From NCBI GenBank assembly GCA_037179385.1, contig CM074187.1, positions 48,704,879-48,768,878 of the forward strand: DNA of 64,000 nt. Direction: 5' to 3'. A program made the translations under genes and the position numbers. This document shows positions 36,088-51,000 of the stretch, piece by piece; position 1 is the stretch's first letter; the number at the start of each line of letters is the position of its first letter. The notes beneath the pieces were generated by a model. That model worked only from the letters and a program-made list of their open reading frames with translations, ran no database searches and was not told the origin of the DNA. This DNA is from Holothuria scabra. Lineage: Eukaryota; Echinodermata; Holothuroidea; Aspidochirotida; Holothuriidae.

Positions 36088-39000
36088 CTGTCTGTCAACA
36101 TTGGAAAAAAGGCTGCTGTCTACAGATTCTTTGGCCTCTGTCAAAGTTGGTAGGCTTAAAGCACTTGTCAAGGGCTTGATATATATGGTAACAGCAAGTA
36201 GGTCAAAGGTCATTTGGGGTCGTGAGAGGTCAAAGAGTGAAATCACGAAAAAGCCTTCAACTCCTTGTGGTTTTGTTGGAATGTTTTCAAATTTGACAGA
36301 AGTGTTCAGTAGATGATTGGTCATCAAAGTTGTGTTTTTCGGTGATGTTGAAAGTAAGACGGGGTCACAAGAGGTCAAATTGTGAAACTGTGGTGAAAGT
36401 TTTTGATTAGAGACTTCTGTGAATTTGTGACTTTCCATTTGATTGAACAAAGTATAAATTTATGGGCATGTCAAGTTGGATTGCAAAGAGTTGCCATGTG
36501 GGTGATCTGAATGACCTAAAACATTGAAAAGGTCCCAATCAGGCCCACAAAAATTGACCAGGCCACTCTTCCGATCTGACCGAGCGACTGTTCCATTGAC
36601 ATCTATATAGTTGCTAGATCACGAGAGTAAGTGGCTGGTGACGTACACATGGAACTTTGTGTTATGGCTCCGCCATAGAGCAGGATAATAGCTCCTGTTA
36701 CCAAGGATATAAGCTTTGGTTACTTTTTAAGCTGCATATACTCCGGAGCATAAAGGAACACAAGTGCTCATTTCTTTACAAATAAATATAGAGAAAAAAT
36801 GTAAAATTTAATGAGAATTCCGTCAATCGAGGTGTTATTTTGGGGAAGCAACATTCGCAATCGTTTGGAGGCTTTGCTGTTAGTTAGTCTCCCATCCACC
36901 GACAGTATAGATCTTTGACATTAGGGTGGTAAGGCTTCACTGTAGTAAAGCTCACGTACAGTATTCACGCATGCTACGCTTCCCAAACATTCTGTAATAC
37001 GCAACATATAGGTGTACGTAGAAAACTACTCGTTGTTGATGCGAGCAACGATGACTGATTCGACGCGATATATAGTATGTAATTGTAATATATGTGCCGC
37101 GATGCGATGCATGTCGATCAAGTGTGCAGTGGGAAATTACAACCGAGAGGACATAGGCTCCGATTACATAAAGTGACTATAGACTGGACATGATTTAACT
37201 GTTTCCTTTTTCACATACTTGACTCTGTCAAAGCAGAGAAAATTAAAAACTCGGGGAGTGCTTAATGTTGGTACACAGCACAGCGTTTTTGTAGGCCTAG
37301 GCCTTCAGGCTGAGCCTAAAGTTAGCCTAGTATAACTTGGGAGTTTGTACAGCTAGCACTAAGTAACGTTAGTCTAACGTTGCAGTGGTAAAGGACTGTG
37401 TGGATTCGCCAAGAAGTGGCAATACATAGTACTGCCTACGGCTACTTACTATGACGTATCAAAATAACCAGGGATCTGCCATCCGCACATTGGTTAAATT
37501 GACTGCCCTCTTGTTAACAACATAAAATGTTAATTTTCTATGATAACCGTTCATTTGTAGGCTATGCAAATTGTTAGATCTTATGCCTACAACTTGATGT
37601 AGGGCTAGGCAGGCTTAGCCTAGGCTAGGCCTAGGCTATTCAGTTGTTTTTGTTGATTTAGACAATTTCGAAAGTGCTAGTACAAACTTGGGATGAAATG
37701 AGCAACTTTTCGTGCCGTTAAGGGCAGGTGACACTACAGTGATTTCAGATCGGATTACGGTCCGATTTTTATGTGTTTTTGCCTTTAGGCCTAGGCCTGA
37801 GTTACATCTCCATCCCTGGTCAGAAAAAGCCAAAAATTTGCCAACTTGTGTAAATGTATGATTTGTATAAAAGGAGTATGAAAATGAAATGTAAACTAGG
37901 CTAGCGGCCTATCCTAGAGCTAACTTAAATATTTCGTGACATCACATCTTTTATCGGAGGTGCATACTAAAGTCAGACTGTTTTTCACCAAATAAGGTTC
38001 TGTTTAGCGGTGTAAGTTATAGCCTAGGGCTAAGCCTAGGCTACAGTGGTAGCAGAACACTTTACTGTGACGCAAACTAAAATCAGTTATCGTTAAAGGC
38101 CTAGCAGCCATAGAACAGAATCTGAATAAATACTGCCGGTCAGATTAAGAAAAAAATCAGATCGGAAAATCGCTGTAGTGTCACCAGCCCTTAACAGGGC
38201 ACAACCGTAATCAGTGGCGGATCCAAGGGGGGTTTAGGGGTTCAATCCCCTCCCTTGAGTTTTAACGAAGCCTATAGGCTAGGCCTAGGCCCCTATTTGC
38301 ATACTTTGCTACCAGGATGGCGATTACTCTTTCAAAAGTCATTGTTAAAACCCCCTTACAGTGCAACATGGGATGCGACACTGGCAATTCAAAGCAGGGC
38401 AGTTAGTGTTACGGTTATAGGAGAAAAAGCACAAAGTTTATTAGCCTAGGCCTAGATATTTATTTCAAATCGGGATCATATGGAAAATCCTGCTGATATG
38501 TACTTCCTAGTCAGGGTTTCTGCCAGGATTGCAAATAAGGGGGGGGGAGGACCGCATGTTGCCGAAGCAACATCCGCGATTGTGAAGTGATCACACGTAA
38601 CCCATGTGGTGTCAAGGGGCCTATGCCAGGTTGTAATTCTGCAATATTCCATTTTAAGTTTTGATAACTCACCTATGTTTTGTTCCAATATGATATCTAA
38701 GGAACTTATTTGCAAGATGATCTCCAAAATGTACCTTAGAAAACTCAAGCTTTGCAAAATGAAGGGGAGGGGATTATCCCCCCTTAATCTCATTCCTCCC
38801 TTTCCCCACCTTGGCAGAAACCTTGCTAGTCACAAAACTGTCAAGATCACTCCAAAAAGCACAATATTTAACATAATATATACCTGGACTGAAAATAAGA
38901 TGATTTCTGATCGCTTTTTTCCCTTTCATGTGTCTCACTTGGAAAGCACTGTCAAGCAACTTAGCCTTGTAACAGTCATTTATTTCTTTAACATATTAGG

Positions 39001-42000
39001 CCTAGGCTAGGCTACATCAAGCCTATGCTGTGTAATAAGATACAACTGGTAAAAGGCGAAGTTGATCCTCCTTTCAAAGTTGAACAAATTTTATTTATTG
39101 ACTTATTAAACATCATGAATTTTGTGGGTTTTCTCCTATACCCATCAGACTAATTGCCTTTATTGTTTGAATTGCCATTGTGCCCAATACCAACATTAGG
39201 CCTCACCTATTTACTGTGGGACTAAAGAACTTTGTTAAGGGGTACATAAGTATGCTGATGAGCTAGACGACATTAATAATTTGTCACCTCACTATAGCCT
39301 AGAATGCTTGCAAGTATGCCTAGCCAAGTTGTAATGAGATTGCAGACCACAAATTTTTGGGGAAGGCTGAACATTAGGCTAGAGAACTTTCATGCCAATG
39401 GACCATTCAGTTTCTTGAAAATTAGCCACACCCCAACCTCAAAGTAACAGCTTTCTGACTCCTTTTTTTTTTTGTTAATCTGACACCAGATTCTTAAAGA
39501 ACAGGTCAGATCCAGGCTACACTTAAATTGTGCATTTTACCTATACTAAACCATTTTTTAAGCCTAGGCCTAACCTCGATTTTGGAACAAATTTAAAGAT
39601 TTTTGAAAAATCAATTGTTCCCTAACGTTAGACCTTCTACGAATAAAAAAGAAGCGTGCAGGCCTATAGGGAGCTATCTGCAACCAACTACACACCTTTA
39701 CTGACAACTAGGCCTAGCCTAGTCCAATCAGTACATACTAAAATTCCTTAGCCTAGCCTAGGCTTATACTACATATAGTAGCAATGGTGGTACAATGGTA
39801 TTACTAAACAAATTATAGTGGTACGAGCCATAGTACAAACTTGAACAGTTTTCATGCAGATTTGTGGTGTATCAAACTCCGTACCTGACTTTACAGCATA
39901 TGGCGTAATTGTAACATTTGATTAACTTTGCTGTTGTGACATGAAGCACAAAGACAATATCATCATGGCATAACACTAGGATGGCCTTCACTCTAGGCTA
40001 CACCAATGCACAGCTCACCTGCTGTAACCAACAAACACTAAACAGTAATGCATTCTACGCCCTTACACTGATTCTGTCTGAGACTAGGCTGTTGTTAAGA
40101 TGTCATGGCATCCATCCTCATGGTCCCTCTTTGCAAGAAATAATTTGGTGCAGTTTTGTAGATACATCATATGAACTTTTGAGTATGGCATATAAGGGAG
40201 TCAGTTTCAGGGAAATTCAAAAGCTGTGGTTGTCTTGAATTGAACTAATTGATTGGAAACTGGGCCATTAAACCTCATCTAACTAACTAACTAACCTATA
40301 GAATTGAGCCTACAAATATAAACAAAAATTTCAAGCTTTGCAGTCTCTTACTCTCATTCTGTAGCTCAAAACATGCACAATATTCCAGACACTATCATAA
40401 CTCTTTGCTCTCAGTTTTGGTCTCTATTGAAACTGCTTAACAATAAATGTGTTGGAGACTCAATCGCAGTTGAGCTTCAGCATCATTGATGCTCTTGTTA
40501 AGTTTTCTGCCAGCCGTCGAAGCAAGCATGTGTGATGTCCTAGCTGATAAAACAGTAAACTGGATCTGGACTATTCCTTAAACTACCACACCCCCCATAT
40601 GTAGTTAACTAACTTAAAAGTGTCAGAACTTAGAAGGATCTTTTCTACCATGGGCCCTTTCTCCTTCCAGAAAAGAAAAAGAATTATACCTGCCCAATTT
40701 AAGAATCGTTGAAGTAGATTAGAAATAGGTAGCTCTTTTCATTCAAATGACAATGTTTTCATGTGACTTTGTTCAATTTTATTTGAGAAATTTAGCTAGG
40801 TTTTGTCAGTGTGGAAATTTATGTTCTGAAATATGATTTATGATTAAGCTGACAGGTTAAGTGTAGGGCAAGTACTTTGTTTCCTCATGAAGGGGGTTGC
40901 CATTGGCGTAGCTGATCCCCCAACCAAACAAATCCCTTAAAAACTTATTTTGTAATGGAACAAAAGGTAGAACTTCAAATAATGCTAAAGGTTGCTCCAA
41001 ATTGCATCTGAGAGTAACTACATATTCAAAAATTTCTCAATGGGGAAGGGAAACACCCTCCCTTTAGACTACTCCCCCATATGCCAGTAATCAGGCCATT
41101 TTAGTTGAACCCCCCCCCCCCCCACGAAAAAAAAAAAAAAAAAAACTCCTGGCCATGCCATTGGGGACCAAAAGTCATTGTTGGTGAAGGTAGCATGCTG
41201 TACCTTCCACGTTTTTATTGGGGCTGGAACATTGGCATTTGTTTAAATTGACATTAAAGTAAATTTAACAATGTTCAAATATCACACCTTGGGCCTCAAA
41301 AAGTAACATTGTTACACATACATGACTTTGCATTATATCAATAAATGTTGAAGCCAACAGTGAGGTGACCCTTCCTAGTTATGCATCCTATGTGCTTTAC
41401 TTCTCTTACATTAATGTCACATATTAATTGTCACACCTCCCAATAACCTAGAGTATTTCCCCTTTCTTTTTGTTTTAAACTTTAAAATTTTGACTCTGAG
41501 CCAAGATATCATACCAAATTTATTCCATAAACCCTGTAAGGTCAGACGCACAAAGAGTAAGGTCCACAAGATCTCTGTCTTTACGGTAAATTTTGTCACA
41601 GGCTGCTGTCCTTGAATATCATTTTTGGTTGCCAGACATTGTGTACAAATATTGAAGGAATAATCCAATGTATTGCCATTGACAACAACAAAGAAATAAG
41701 GTGTTTTTGAAACAGAGGTTCATTTAAGTGTGAAAGGTGTCTACTTCTGTGAGCAGAGAGTTAACATCATCAAAATTTCTAGGAAATTTTCAAATAAATG
41801 TAAATCATGAAATTGTCTTTTGTTTTCTTAGTAATTCCTTTGTTTTTGACATAACCAAGTCAACCTAGAGTTGCAAGTGCCCCATGCATCTGCATGAACT
41901 TGTAAATCCTAGGAAATCAGTTGTTACCTCTCATCTTGCTTTTCATAAAAAGCCAGTCAAACAGTTACAGTGACTTGTTCTCAGTAGTGTAGGGGGGGGG

Positions 42001-45000
42001 GGGGGGGGAAGGACATTACATCTTTTAAAAAGAATCACTGTGTTAAAAATTTAAAGTTAAAATGGGTGATTCCATAGATATTGGGGGAGGGGTATGTCCC
42101 CTTTTCTCCTGGGATGGCCACCCATGCAAAAAAAAAAAAAAAACACCTATTCTTCCCAGCCCCTTCCCCACCTAGAAAAAAAAAGAGAGTGGTATTGACA
42201 TAGAAAAGGGATGGATACAAAAAAAACCTGTATGGTTAAGGTTGCACTTAAAGGAATGTTGACACACTCCCTCTTTCATACTACTTTTCATGTTGGTTTC
42301 CTATCAAGGAACTACCACTTTTTCCACGTACCCCTTCTCCTCCCCTTCCCCCTTACTCTCTGGCATAGACCTGAGGGGTAAAAGCAATTATTCCAGTTAA
42401 TAATAAGGGTGCACTTCTTCTCAAGAATGTAAAGCCTAAGAGGATCATTTGTTTTTCCTGTAGATTACCTAACGCATTCATTTAAGGCAGTACAAACCTT
42501 ACTATTTCAATTAACTACTTATTCAGATATCTGGAAATCTTATCAATCTTGTGAGAATACTTTTGGTCACAGTCTTACATAACCACTGCATGGGCCATAC
42601 AAAAAGTCATTAAACCCGTCTCAAAGTTTATTTTCCCCTATGGTTATGAGCAATTGACAGGGATCATGAAGGTCTTTTTGGCCACTTTGTATTTATCTTG
42701 ATAAAACTTATCCTGTAATTGAACCCCCCCTTTATCTTGCATGTCATTGTTTAAGTACTAAACAATTGTCAATTGTAATCAGGGATATTATCTTAATGGT
42801 CAACAATTTACATGGCTATCACTTATTGGCTAATCAAATACACAATCCTTTTTTGGTAGGGTAATCTTTTAACTAGTGATTGGTTGAAATATTTACTCTG
42901 TGATAAAATCTGTGCATGATCCCTCTGCTTAAAATTCTTTGATGCAGTCAATTTGTTACTTCAGTAGCTAGCTGTAGCTAAGAGACTCCTGCTGATGCTC
43001 ATTGGAATATTTAAATTCTTTTGACCTTTGCACTGTCTGTTAAGAGCTGATTTAGCCCTGAAACCACCTTTTTTTTAGCCATGATTTATACAAAATCTTG
43101 GACAAAACTGTTGGGACACTTTGCCATAATATTCTAGAATTTCAGCAGTTCAGTTCAAAGGCTTACATGGATTCCCCTCCCCCACTCCCCCTTTCAATGT
43201 TGCGCTGAAAGAGTGACTGTATGCCGTGAATAGGCTAACTGTGGCCAACATTGCGAAGGGGAGCAGGGGTGTCTCAAGGAGTTTTGTCCAAGATTGTCTG
43301 AGCTCCACTCGTATTATTTACGAGAACAAATTCAATAGATAATGCTTCATTTTTCGGGCCGACTTTTTCGGAAAAGTTTTTTCGGAGGCTTATAGGTCTG
43401 AGGATTTTAGCATAAAGAGTTAGTAGCATGAAGAGTTGTTTTAATGTGTTGTTTGATTCATTTGTATACATTTATTTAGAGTCAGGACGATAATAAAGAA
43501 TAAACTGTTGCAGGTATTCTTGGGGAATTTGCATCTCGTAAGCCATGGGCAGAGGTACGGGCAGAACCCCTACCAATTCCTCCTCGTAATACAGATGCAA
43601 AACCAATTAAAAAACATGGTTAAACTTGGAGGAGGCAATTTTAGAGCCAATAATCTAATATTTGAAATATGGAAAGAGACTTCTGAATTTTTTTCAGGCC
43701 CGGGTAATCACCAGGATACGTTCTATTCCGATAGATACTATATATAAACATATAACCAAAACAATTTCTTGGATAGAAAAGTCTGACTCCTATTGCAAAC
43801 TGGTGTTAAGGAGACGAGATTTTAAGTGAAAGAGGGCCACGATCTACCATGGAATGTTAAAGGCACATCTGAGATCCAAGCTTTTAAAATATAACGATGG
43901 TACTGTAGATCATTAGTTAAGGCTGGTTTGGGGCATATTTTGAAGCAAATTGCACCCCTGTGACTCCATTTTTCACGTTACATGAAACTGGTTACGCATG
44001 CTTTTTTCCCTGTTTAAACTGAAGCAATTTCATTGCATTTTGCTTCCAAATTTGCTTTCAAAATAAATGGTAGACCCTTAAGTTAAACTTATCTTTCACT
44101 GCCGGTCTCGTCAAGTTTGCATGTACGGCACATTTTTTCTTGAGAAAACACGATAAATTACTTTAAAATGAAGTAATAGGCAGGATAAATCAGTGCCTCT
44201 GTTCTCCAAAATGCATTTATCAGGTAACGCGTCACTGTTTTGAACAAATTTACATAAACACGAACATTTTTTTCAGTATTCTTTTTATTTTAAGACAGTG
44301 TAAACCAAAAACAAGTCACTGTTTAGAACAGCTACATGAACGATCGGGCGCTTAAACTTATTCCCTTTTGCAAATCAACCCATCAAGACAAAATGACACT
44401 TTCTACTGTGTGACGCGAGTAGTTCTAACTTCCCGAAATTCTCAGACAATCTTGGACAAAACTGTTGGGACACTTTGCCATAATATTCTTGAATTTCAGC
44501 AGTTCAGTTCAAAGGCTTATATGGATTCCCCTCCCCCGCTCCCCCTTTCAATGTTGCGCTGAAAGAGTGATTGTATGCGGTGAATAGTCTAACTATGGCC
44601 AACATTGAGAAGGGGAGCGGGGTGTCCCAAGGAGTTTTGTCCAAGATTGTAGTTTAAAGGTACAGAAACTAATAGACAAATGCGGACAGTCAAGTTATAT
44701 GGTTTGATTTTACTTGGCCATAATTGAAATTGGGGTCCATTACCTTTAATCTTTCAGTTTCATTGTTTACCGGTATAATGGGAGGTTAAACACTGAAATG
44801 TGTCTTGATTCCCTCATTTTAACTGAATATGAGGGTTTGAAATTCATGTAGACAATAAATGAAGAAAATGTTAAGGCTAATGGACCCCACTAATGGCTGC
44901 CAACAGTCACTAAACACAAAAGCTGATCGGATTGGTCTGTTTTAACCAAGAACTGCCTTTACTCAACAAGTTTGATAAAATAGCCTGCCCCCCCCCCCAC

Positions 45001-48000
45001 CTTTTATTTCTTTTATTCGAAGCCTTAGATTAATTCTTGTAAATTCATGTAATTAACATCATTTAGATACAATGATTGGTAAGTATGTTGCTAAACTGAC
45101 CTATGCTACTCATTAATTTGTAAATATTTTGTACTGAGAAGGAAGTAAATAAACTGAAATGCAAACTGTGTGAAATATGTATTTATGTATTTGAATCATG
45201 AACAGGGTGACAGGGGGGGGGGCATCACCAATGTCTGAAAATTTGAAACTTCCTACTCAAAATATTTCAGCAGACAGCTTCTTCCCTTCTTCTAGGCTTT
45301 GTTGATATCAACTCAATGAGCGCCTTCAATTATTTTGCCAAAAAAGGCTTTAAGGTTTTGAATTGAAGTAATAAGCATTTGGCTGCTAGAAGTTAGCATA
45401 TATCTATGTCAGAGGATGATATTTTGATCAGATCTGGATAATATTTGTGAAGAGTTAATTTGTACCCCTTGGTGATAATTTGCAGTTTATCTTGATAAAT
45501 AGGTTTGGAACCCCTGATTTTCCTAAAGTCATGAACACAAACTGAAATCAACTCTCCACTGTTGATTGGTTTCAATAAATGAATATTCATTTGAGGAACA
45601 AAGCTTCAATTGTAACATTCTGTGTTTAACATAGTTAATGTAACTTTTTTATTGTGTGACATATAATTGCATGACATATTACTTACTAACTGAAGTTGAT
45701 TATGTTCGTCAAAATTGCATTGTAATCAGACTTTCTTCCTTCAATGCTAGTCATGGCTTGTTTGCTTAGATTGTGTGAATACTTCGTAGCATATAGTTTT
45801 TACTTTATAGTTCAACCAAGATTGCCTCCAAAAGTTTGCGGATGTTGGTGTAATGAATGCATGCTGTAAAGGTGTACCATATAAGAGTAATACATGTCAC
45901 ATGATGTCAGCTGTGTAGGAGATAAAGCATTGCGCTCTTGAAAAACAAAATGAGGGAAAAAAATCAAAATCAGTGTGATGGAGTAGTGTAGTAGTATATG
46001 TCTTGCAACTGATCTGAGGTGCCCAAACCATACTTCAGTAATTAATGTAACCAAGCATTTTCAATGAATGCCATGCTGCTAGAGTTGAATAGGTTGTTTT
46101 AGACAACGTTACCCAAGAAAAAGGCATTTTCTCGGGTGGCGCTTGTCTCTGTTATTGCGGCAGTAAAACCCGTTTAAACTTCTCTTGTTGCTCTATTGAG
46201 CAAATAGTCTTTGAAGTGAAGCGCCTTAAACTTTAATGATCTCAAGATACACGAACAGGAAGTTCTCTGGATTATTAGTTGCCAGCTTGAGATGGCTATA
46301 ACTTGTTATTTGCTTCTAGCGCCATGATTATCTCAACTTACTATCAGCCAAGGACATTGGTGAGGTTCTGCATCCAAACAGGGAGTTCTCTAGTGACTCT
46401 GTGATCCAAACTACACTACAGTAATGCAGCCAAAATTTTTGCATGCTTGTATTGTCTCAACTTAATGTCAACCAAGGACATTAGCAAGGTTATGCAATGA
46501 TGTATACCTCATTGCTTTCAAAAAAGCTGTAATCAGTCTTCTTAATTCCAAAGGAACAAACATTATCACTTACAGCTCTTGTTACAATATATCTTTCCTA
46601 TCAGTAGCACCCAAAGCAAACAGGCTTAAAGAGCCTCAGCAGTCACCCCAAAGCCCAAACTTATTTTAAAGCAATGGCTAAATCTTTAAAGTTTGCTCCT
46701 TATTTCTTGTGATCTTTGTAATATTTTAGGACCGCAATATTGCATTTAAGGTAAACCAAGCTGTGCCTTGTAGTAAATTTCACATTTCCGCATTAGCGGT
46801 GGAGTAGGGAAAACAAGCCAGTGAGCCACAACTGAAAAAAAGGCTGTGGCTGGCTCGACTTGAACCAATAGGTTGGAAACTGGGCCATAAAACTCCCATC
46901 TAACTAACGAATTGAGGAGAAAAAGTATTGACACACGACTCACAGCTTCAAGAGCTGGGCGTAGTTGGGGTAGTGACAGTTTTCCCTTTAATCATCATGC
47001 TATGATATGCACGCAACTACCAATTCATGATTAAAAGAAGGGTTTAAGGTCACAACAGGATTTGATATGTTAGAGGGGTGCTTATTCTAAGCATTTTGGT
47101 GAAATTTGCATTGAAATCTGATGTGTGGTTCTCAAGATATGAGCATGTTAAGTTTTCACATTTTCAACAAAAAGTGGACTTGAAGCAAGCACGTATGACA
47201 TCATATCCCCACATTAGTGCACTGTCTTATGTTTTTCTCGAAACTTTGGAGTCGATTTTCTCCTCAGCAATACCATATTATTAAAATGTGATTGCACTAG
47301 TTGCATTAAAACTTAATAAACTTTGCGTCCCCCACAGGGAGGTCCTATTCCTATTAACGTCAAGGCAACACAACATTCTGATAAAACAAAGGGAAACAAA
47401 GCACTCCTTGTCAATGTGAGGAAGTGATATAAGCTCTGCTGCCCTCAAACTCACTTTTGAACACAAATCTACTCACTTCATTTACTGATATCTCGAGAAA
47501 TACCTGTCCGATTTGAATGAAAATTTCACCACACTGTGTAGATTTAGTTCCTCTTTCACATATGAAAATTAAATTTTTGCTTAACCTTCCCCTTTAAAGG
47601 GGAAGTGAAGTTAGCCCAGTTTGGATTCAGATGTGGTAGTCTACGCTATTTCATACATGACTCTTGATGTGAGATTCATATTTTTTTCACTAAATTGTAA
47701 AATAAAGGAAGAGTAACTCCATGGTTTACCTAGAGTATGTAATAGTTAAAGGCAGTCAACTCACCTCAAACTACATTTTTTGTAGTCCACAGAAATTCTC
47801 AATTGACACAGCTCTTTGATTGACAGCAAGTTCAAAAAATGCAGAGTACTGTAGCTGATATTATGCATCTTATATTTGCATTTTATGCTTTTTTATCCAT
47901 CATGAACTGTACTGAGAGTGTTTTGAATATTCACATTGAACTTTTCGATACTCACCCTAATGCAATAAACTGAGATTGTGTACGGATGAAGATGAATTTC

Positions 48001-51000
48001 AGACAATTGTGGGAGGGACTCACTTTAGTAAGAAGGTTAGGAGAATTGGTACTGCTTGGGGTGTGAGAATTGGACCTTTAAAACCACATCTCCTTGCTAA
48101 GAGAGGGAGATATAGGTAGAGGGAAGTTCATGACACATATTGTGTAATTCTATAAGATATATTTATTACACATGAATGAGCAACAATCTTTCAAGGATCA
48201 GATTGTCGTTAGTCTTGTTTGTGTGTGATATGGCCAGAAGTAATAACTTTTGTCTTATGAACTCTGAACTGAACAATTTTTTGAACTGCTATTCAAGTTT
48301 CAGTATCCTACTGTAGTTTTCCAAGTTGTCTTTTGATCAAAATGGGTTTCAAGTTTACATCATGAGTCTGGGTTTTCTTTCAGGGAGAAAGGTTTAGTGG
48401 AAAGGTCAAACTTGTAAAGAAAGGATCACTTTCAAATTAACAGTCAAAATTAAAGAATATTGATTGTACTTAGTACATGAACCATTTATCTTGGTGATCT
48501 TTGGTGGGATAACTTTAAGGCTCACATTACTGTTATTCATTCACCTCAGCGAATGGAAAGCTTTGATTAAAAGCCACTCCAAAAATATAAAGCTTGAACT
48601 TGTGGCTCTGTAGATTTTGGGGATAAACAGATGCTTTGACAGAATGGAGGTTCATTATCTTGGCCCAGCTCAGGTGAAGGTGACATATATCTAATTGCAA
48701 CATCTTCAAGGCCGCTCCTTTCTCACCCTTAAATGCGGAATCTCTCACCCCAGACAGTTACAGTTTTCCTAACATACTTAAAGGCAGTCAACTCTCATCC
48801 CAAACTAATTTTTGTAGTAGTCTACAGAAATTTTCAATTGAATGACTTTTTATTTACAGTGTGAAGGAAGTGTTCAGAATTATTCAAATAATCCTCTCAC
48901 TTGATAATTTATGTTTTGAATGAAAAATGGAGAAAAGATTTGTTCTGGCAAAAGGGTAAGAAGGATTTATTAGTTTCTGTAGATTTTGAACTATTGAGCA
49001 TCCTTACACAACTTGCAGCTGTTGTATTTTTGTTCAACATTTACACACAATGGAAATAATTGTGTCTCCTGGGCTTTTTGTGGCCTGCCCTGAAAAAGTC
49101 ATGACATTTTATTTTTACTTTCAAAGCCTGGAAAAGTAATGGAATTATTGCAAAACTGACGGAAGGCATGAAGAGGTCATGAACTTTTATTTTCCTTAAA
49201 GGTGCAGGAATCCTGTACCATTGGACCAGGACTACGTTGCAGTCTGAGTGTTTTAAATCTTAGAAAATTTAGGGGAAGATATTTGCTGAAAATTGTGTAG
49301 GTGATACTAGCCTTCGTTGGTTTAAATCATATTTTTCTAATCGTTCTCAATATATTAACATCAAAGGTCATTTATCTGAAGCTCAATTACCTGAAGAGGG
49401 AGTCCCTCAAGGATCTGTCATAGGCCCTCTTGCATTTACCTTGTATACAGCTCCACTTGAAGACTTATTTACTTGTATGGTCTTTCTTAAATGATTTATG
49501 CAAATGACACTCAGATAAATGCAATTACAGATAATAAAAACTGCCATGAGATCTTATCAAAACTTGAGACTTGCATCAGGGACATCCTTTCCTGGTCATC
49601 CCTCAACCATTTAAAACTCAATCCTGACAAAACTGAAGTATTACATCTTGTTTCATGGTTTCAAAATGCATTACCTTTTGATTGTATTTCCATTGGAGAC
49701 TCTTTGATTAGGTCTGCCAGAAAAGCAAAAAATCTAGGTGTTGTTTTCCAAGATGATCTTGGCCTATCCCAACATATACAGCGTGTCGCTCCGCTTCATT
49801 TTCTTTACATAAAATTGGAAAAACGCTACACTTCTTGGACATCCACACTGCAGAAAAGCTGGTCCATGCATTTGTTACTTGCCGCCTTGACTATGGAAAT
49901 AGCCTCTTCTCTGGTTTACCCAGATGTCAAATTTCAAAACTCCAGTGTATTCAGAACTCAGCAGCTTGGTTAATTTCTTTAACAAAATCTAGTGACCACA
50001 GTCACCACATTACCCCTGTCCTTACCAGTCTTCATTGGCTTTCTGCTCAGCAACGCATCCAGTATAAAGTCCTTCTGCTAACCTGCAAGTGCATACATGG
50101 TTTTGCTCCTTATTATGATCCAACTATAAGCCTTTACGTGACCCTTGTTCCAGTTCTCGATCTCTAAATGTACAATAATCTGTTACCCACTCTTGCGGTG
50201 ATTGAGCTTTTGCTATTATTTCTGCCAAATCGTCGAATGATCTTCCATCTCTTCTTCTATCGAACAATTTAAAACTAATTTGAAAACTCATTTGTGCTAT
50301 TTCATATTGACTCCCTGTTGGGCAGACAATATTATTGTTATTGTGATTGTTATTGTGATTGTGAGTGTGAGTCTGGTTGTGAGTGGTTGTGAGTGTGGTT
50401 GCAGTTGTTGTTGTTATTATGTGATGTTAAATATTAGTTCTCAGGACCTCTTTGGGCTTTCAAATTAGAAGGAAGATATCAAACAAGAATGTTCTTTGCA
50501 ACTAGGTACAACTTGAAAGAGAGAGGGTTAGTACAAAATTAAGAAGGACCTCTCTGTTGAAAACCCAGTGCTACAGTAAAACACTGCGGACCATGGGTTT
50601 GAATAGGACTATAGAAAACTAAATAATTTCATCTGTTCGTTCACAGGGCACTGAATAATTTCTACCCTTCTCACAATAAACATTCCAGGGACTGACAAAA
50701 TGACTGTTTACTTTTGGCCTACCGATCCTTCCTCCTCTGTCAAAGCATGGGGCACTTAAATTCAAAAATAGAAAAAATCTAATGCATTTGATGACCAGTC
50801 CAAACCATGGAAGGTTGCCTTTTGCACAGTTTAAACCCATATGTCACAATGCAGTACCTTGCAGTTTGTCATATATCTGAGGTTTGCTGACCACAAAAAT
50901 GTTCCCTCTGTCTGGTTTGTGGCTGACCACTCCTCAGTTATGATGGTCAGTGAAGCTTTTAGTTTTAAGTCAACTCGCTAGCAATAAATCCTTCCTTTTG

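Larger units (their letters stand above)
37290..39770. repeat. Cluster of TAGGCCTAGGC-type motifs
   Basis: CCTAGGC, GGCCTAGG and GCCTAGCC strings recur at about 37293, 37320, 37615-37637, 37788, 38028, 38275-38290, 38443, 38996-39010, 39558, 39710 and 39750-39765. They are dispersed rather than tandem. Elsewhere in the window such motifs are single and rare. Confidence 0.6.

Noticed and set aside
36034..36450. A 138-codon minus-strand ORF and a 97-codon plus-strand ORF
   Set aside because: Both are opened by the GTCT microsatellite and show simple-repeat translation.
49491..50167. Two overlapping ORFs as a possible host gene
   Set aside because: They are frame-shifted pieces of a LINE reverse transcriptase.
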